NCBI RefSeq assembly: GCF_027172205.1
Contig: NC_070604.1
Location: forward strand, 5,347,501 to 5,411,500
DNA length: 64,000 nucleotides
Reading direction: 5' to 3'
Source of the DNA: Podarcis raffonei
Taxonomy: Eukaryota > Chordata > Lepidosauria > Squamata > Lacertidae
Part shown: positions 60,237 to 64,000 of the stretch, one piece after another
Layout of the letters: the number at the start of each line of letters is the position of its first letter
How positions within the stretch are numbered: position 1 is the stretch's first letter
Program-made: the position numbers and the translations under genes
The notes under the pieces: generated by a model
The model's database searches: none
What the model was told of the DNA's origin: nothing
Seen by the model: only the letters and a program-made list of their open reading frames with translations

Positions 60237-63200
60237 GTTGTTGTTGTTGTTTAGTCATTTAGTCGTGTCCGACTCTTCGTGACCCCATGGACCAGAGCAC
60301 GCCAGGCACTTCTGTCCTCCACTGCCTCCCGCAGTTTGATCAAACTCATGCTGGTAGCTTCAAGAACACCATCCAACCATCTCGTCCTCTGTCATCCCCT
60401 TCTCCTTGTGCCCTCCATCTTTCCCAACATCAGGGTCTTTTCCAGGGAGTCTTCTCTTCTCATGAGGTGGCCAAAGTATTGGAGCCTCAGCTTCACGATC
60501 TGTCCTTCCAGTGAGCACTCAGGGCTGATTTCCTTAAGAATGGAGAGGTTTGATCTTCTTGCAGTCCATGGGACTCTCAAGAGTCTCCTCCAGCACCATA
60601 ATTCAAAAGCATCAATTCTTCGGCGATCAGCCTTCTTTATGGTCCAGCTCTCACTTCCATACATCACTACTGTGAAAACCATAGCTTTAACTATACGGAC
60701 CTTTGTTGGCAAGGTGATGTCTCTACTTTTTAAGATGCTGTCTAGGTTTGTCATTGCTTTTCTCCCAAGAAGCAGGCGTCTTTTAATTTCGTGACTGCTG
60801 TCACCATCTGCAGTGATCATGGAGCCCAAGAAAGTAAAATCTCTTACTGCCTCCACTTCTTCCCCTTCTATTTGCCAGGAGGTGATGGGACCAGTGGCCA
60901 TGATCTTCGTTTTTTTGATGTTGAGCTTCAGACCATATTTTGCGCTCTCCTCTTTCACCCTCTATAAAAGGTTCTTTAATTCCTCCTCACTTTCTGCCAT
61001 CAAGGTTGTGTCATCTGCATATCTGAGGTTGTTGATATTTCTTCCGGCAATCTTAATTCCGGCTTCAGATTCATCCAGCCCAGCCTTTCGCATGATGAAT
61101 TCTGCATATAAGTTAAATAAGCAGGGAGACATTATACAGCCTTGTCGTACTCCTTTCCCAATTTTAAACCAATCAGTTGTTCCATATCCAGTTCTAACTG
61201 TAGCTTCTTGTCCCACATAGAGATTTCTCAGGAGACAGATGAGGTGATCAGGCACTCCCATTTCTTTAAGAACTTGCCATAGTTTGCTGTGGTCAACACA
61301 GTCAAAGGCTTTTGCATAGTCAATGAAGCAGAAGTAGATGTCTTTCTGGAACTCTCTAGCTTTCTCCATAATCCAGCGCATGTTTGCAATTTGGTCTCTG
61401 GTTCCTCTGCCCCTTCTAAATCCAGCTTGCACTTCTGGGAGTTCTCGGTCCACATACTTCTTGAGCCTTCCTTGTAGAATTTTAAGCATAACCTTGCTAG
61501 CGTGTGAAATGAGTGCAATTGTGCAGTAGTTGGAGCATTCTTTGGCACTGCCCTTCTTTGGGATTGGGATGTAGACTGATCTTCTCCAATTCTCTGGCCA
61601 CTGCTGAGTTTTCCAAACTTGCTGGCATATTGAGTGTAGCACCTTAACAGCATCATCTTTTAAAATTTTAAATAGTTCAGCTGGAATACCATCACTTCCA
61701 CTGGCCTTGTTATTTGCAGTGCTTTCTAAGGCCCATTTGACTTCACTCTCCAGGATGTCTGGCTCAAGGTCAGCAATCACACTACCTGGGGTGTACGAGA
61801 CATCCATATCTTTCTGGTATAATTCCTCTGTGTATTCTTGCCACCTCTTCTTGATGTCTTCTGCTTCTGTTAGGTCCTTACCACTTTTGTCCTTTATTAT
61901 GGTAATCTTTGTACGAAATGTTCCTTTCATATTTCCAATTTTCTTGAACAGATCTCTGGTTCTTCCCATTCTGTTGTTTTCCTCTATTTCTTTGCATTGC
62001 TCGTTTAAGAAGGCCTTCTTGTCTCTCCTTGCTATTCTTTGGAAATCTGCATTCAATTTCCTGTATCTTTCACTATCTCCCTCGCATTTTGCTTGCCTTC
62101 TCTCCCCCGCTATTTGTAAGGCCTCGTTGGACAGCCACTTTGCTTTCTTGCATTTCTTTTTCATTGGGATGGTTTTAGCTGCCTCCTGTATAATGTTGCG
62201 AGCCTCCACCCATAGTTCTTCAGGCACTCTGTCCAGCAAATCTAAATCCTTAAACCTGTTCCTCACTTCCACTGCGTATTCATAAGGGATTTGGTTTAGA
62301 TTGTATCTTACCGGCCCAGTGGTTTTTCCTACTTTCTTCAGTTTAAACTTGAATTTTGCTATAAGAAGCTGATGATCTGAGCCACAGTCAGCTCCAGGTC
62401 TTGTTTTTGCTGACTGTATAGAGCTTCTCCATCTTTGGCTGCAGAGAATATAATCAATCTGATTTCGATGTTGCCCATCTGGTGATGTCCATGTGTAGAG
62501 TCATCTCTTGTGTTGTTGGAAAAGCGTGTTTGTGATGACCAGCTTGTTCTCTTGACAGAACTCTATTAGCCTTTGCCCTGCTTCGTTTTGATCTCCAAGG
62601 CCAAACTTGCCAGTTGTTCCTTTTATCTCTTGATTCCCTACTTTAGCATTCCAATCCCCTATAATGAGAAGAACATCCTTCTTTGGTGTCACTTCTATAA
62701 GGTCTTGTAAGTCTTCATAGAATTGGTCAATTTCCGTTTCTTCAGCACCAGTAGTTGGTGCATAAACTTGGATTACTGTGATGTTAAAAGGTCTGCCTTG
62801 GATTCGTATCGAGATCATTCTATCATTTTTGAGATTGCATCCCAGTACAGCTTTCGCCACTCTTTTGTTGACTATGAGGGCCACTCCATTTCTTTTACGG
62901 GTTTCTAGCCCACAGTAGTAGATATGATAGTCATCCGAACTGAATTCGCCCATTCCCGTCCATTTCAGTTCACTGATGCCCAGGATGTCAATATTTATTC
63001 TTGCCATCTCATTTTTGACCACATCCAACTTACCCAGATTCATGGTTCTTACATTCCAGGTTCCTATGCAATATTTTTCTTTACAGCATTGGACTTTCCT
63101 TTCGCTTCCATGCATATCCGCAACTGAGCGTCCTTTCGGCTTTGGCCCAGCCGTTTCATCAGCTCTGGATCTACTTGTACTTGTCCTCCGCTCTTCCCTA

Positions 63201-63459
63201 GTAGCATGTTGGGCGCCTTCCGACCTGAGGGGCTCATCTTCCAGCGTCATAACTTTTATATGCCCGTTGTCTTTGTCCATGGAGTTTTCTTGGCAGGGAT
63301 ACTGGAGTGGCTTGCCGGTTCCTCCTCCAGGTGGATCACGTTTGGTCAAAACTCTCCACTATGACCTGTTCATCTTGGGTGCCCTGCTCGGCATAGTTCA
63401 TAGCTTCTCTGAGTTATTCAAGCCCCTTCGCCACGGCAAGGCAGTGATCCATGAAGGGG
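60237..63459 (-). mobile_element. BovB (RTE) LINE, near full length, 3.2 kb
   Basis: A complete-looking BovB on the minus strand, from its 5' end (63459) to the GTT/AAC repeat tail (60237), flanked by the perfect 11-bp duplication ACAGCAAAACT (60226-60236 and 63460-63470). The single ORF runs endonuclease ('GTWNVRTMN', 'ISELKWTGMGEF', 'GDWNAKVG'; 62501-63349). Reverse transcriptase follows ('GFRRGRGTRDQIAN', 'FIDYAKAFDCVDH', 'RYADDTTL'), then the C-terminal domain (60392-60958). By my reading one frame is kept throughout and is interrupted by three stops (62501, 60962, about 60389), two being CGA-to-TGA type. BovB is the family known for horizontal spread between squamates and ruminants. Confidence 0.95.
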
Positions 63460-63470
63460 ACAGCAAAACT

Positions 63471-64000
63471 AGTCAAAGCTAAATATATGTATAAATGTAT
63501 ATATGTATAAAACACATGGGATGCAGCATTGTTAACACAACTTAAAAGTTTTTAAAGAGATATTGAAAGAAGGACCCCAAATAAATTTATTTTAAAAAAG
63601 CAAATATAAAATTTCAAGACAATATTCACACCAATTATTATTTTCATTCATATAATTGGATATTCTGCTTAAAATATAATAGTTAGATAACTCAAACCAT
63701 AACTGACGTTTTGTATATTGTATGCATTATCTTATGAAATTATATATAGTTGAAATATTTTATTTCTTTTGTAATTTCACCTTTTTAAAAAATAAAGGTG
63801 CTTTTCTTAATGTACAGGGCCCCATATCTATCCGTTGGGGACTCCTACATCCTTCTATTGGGAGAACGTTTGTCTATTCCTATGCCCCACTTCCTGACCC
63901 ACTAGAGAACCTCTCCTCCTTATTCCAACGCCTGCTTTTCTTACCCAGGAGTCTTTGTTGTGCAAGCTTTTTTGAAAGTCTAAGTCAGGTGTGGGGAACC
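63471..64000. other. gene D intron 4, right part (window edge)
   Basis: Continues the L1 remnant and AT-rich DNA shared with gene C (39174-39710). Exon 5 of D should lie a few hundred bases past the window end if spacing follows gene C. Confidence 0.6.

Noticed and set aside
61707-62285. + strand hydrophobic open frame of about 190 codons
   Set aside because: Reverse-strand shadow of the BovB reverse-transcriptase frame.

Overview
The window is vertebrate nuclear DNA, almost certainly from a squamate reptile (lizard). It combines a tandem array of cytochrome P450 family 2 genes in nine-exon vertebrate format with a squamate-type repeat load: a nearly complete RTE/BovB LINE, L1, CR1 and L2-like LINEs, tRNA-headed SINEs with a BovB-like tail, TA-flanked Tigger/pogo-type MITEs, hAT elements, several solo LTRs and a young Ty3/gypsy chromovirus.

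Genes. Four P450 genes lie head to tail on the + strand. A (2149-3649) shows only exons 7-9. B (12870-27145) and C (34245-49131) are complete, with nine exons, canonical splice sites and predicted proteins of 497 and 495 aa. D (55237 onward) shows exons 1-4 and runs off the right edge. The proteins carry the proline-rich hinge, WxxxR, A-A-G-x-E-T, ExxR and the F-x-x-G-x-R-x-C-x-G haem loop. By eye they are closest to CYP2K, so they are probably ER-membrane monooxygenases of xenobiotics or lipids. A and B resemble each other most in introns 6-8. C and D are a very recent duplicate pair that shares introns, upstream DNA and older SINEs.

Layout. 1-2148: intron 6 of A, with a SINE and an L1 remnant. 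3650-12869: A/B spacer, with a chromovirus (LTRs 821 bp, about three differences) nested in an older solo LTR, then Tigger MITEs and an L1 tail. 12870-27145: gene B. 27146-34244: B/C spacer, with a 1.0-kb solo LTR and an L1-derived non-autonomous element inside a CR1 remnant. 34245-49131: gene C, whose intron 8 holds an L1 carrying a MITE and a BovB piece. 49132-55236: C/D spacer, with a solo LTR, a hairpin-rich 1.2-kb MITE and a 1.4-kb Tigger-like composite. 55237-64000: start of gene D, with a 3.2-kb BovB in intron 4.

Because the genes are paralogous, many insertions have an 'empty site' in a sister copy, so the order of duplication and transposition can be read directly. I saw no RNA gene, CRISPR or prokaryotic system. 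The strongest points for a second look are clustered amino-acid changes at the substrate-recognition region between C and D, the near-complete BovB with its empty site, the hairpin MITE, and the acidic extra ORF of the chromovirus.
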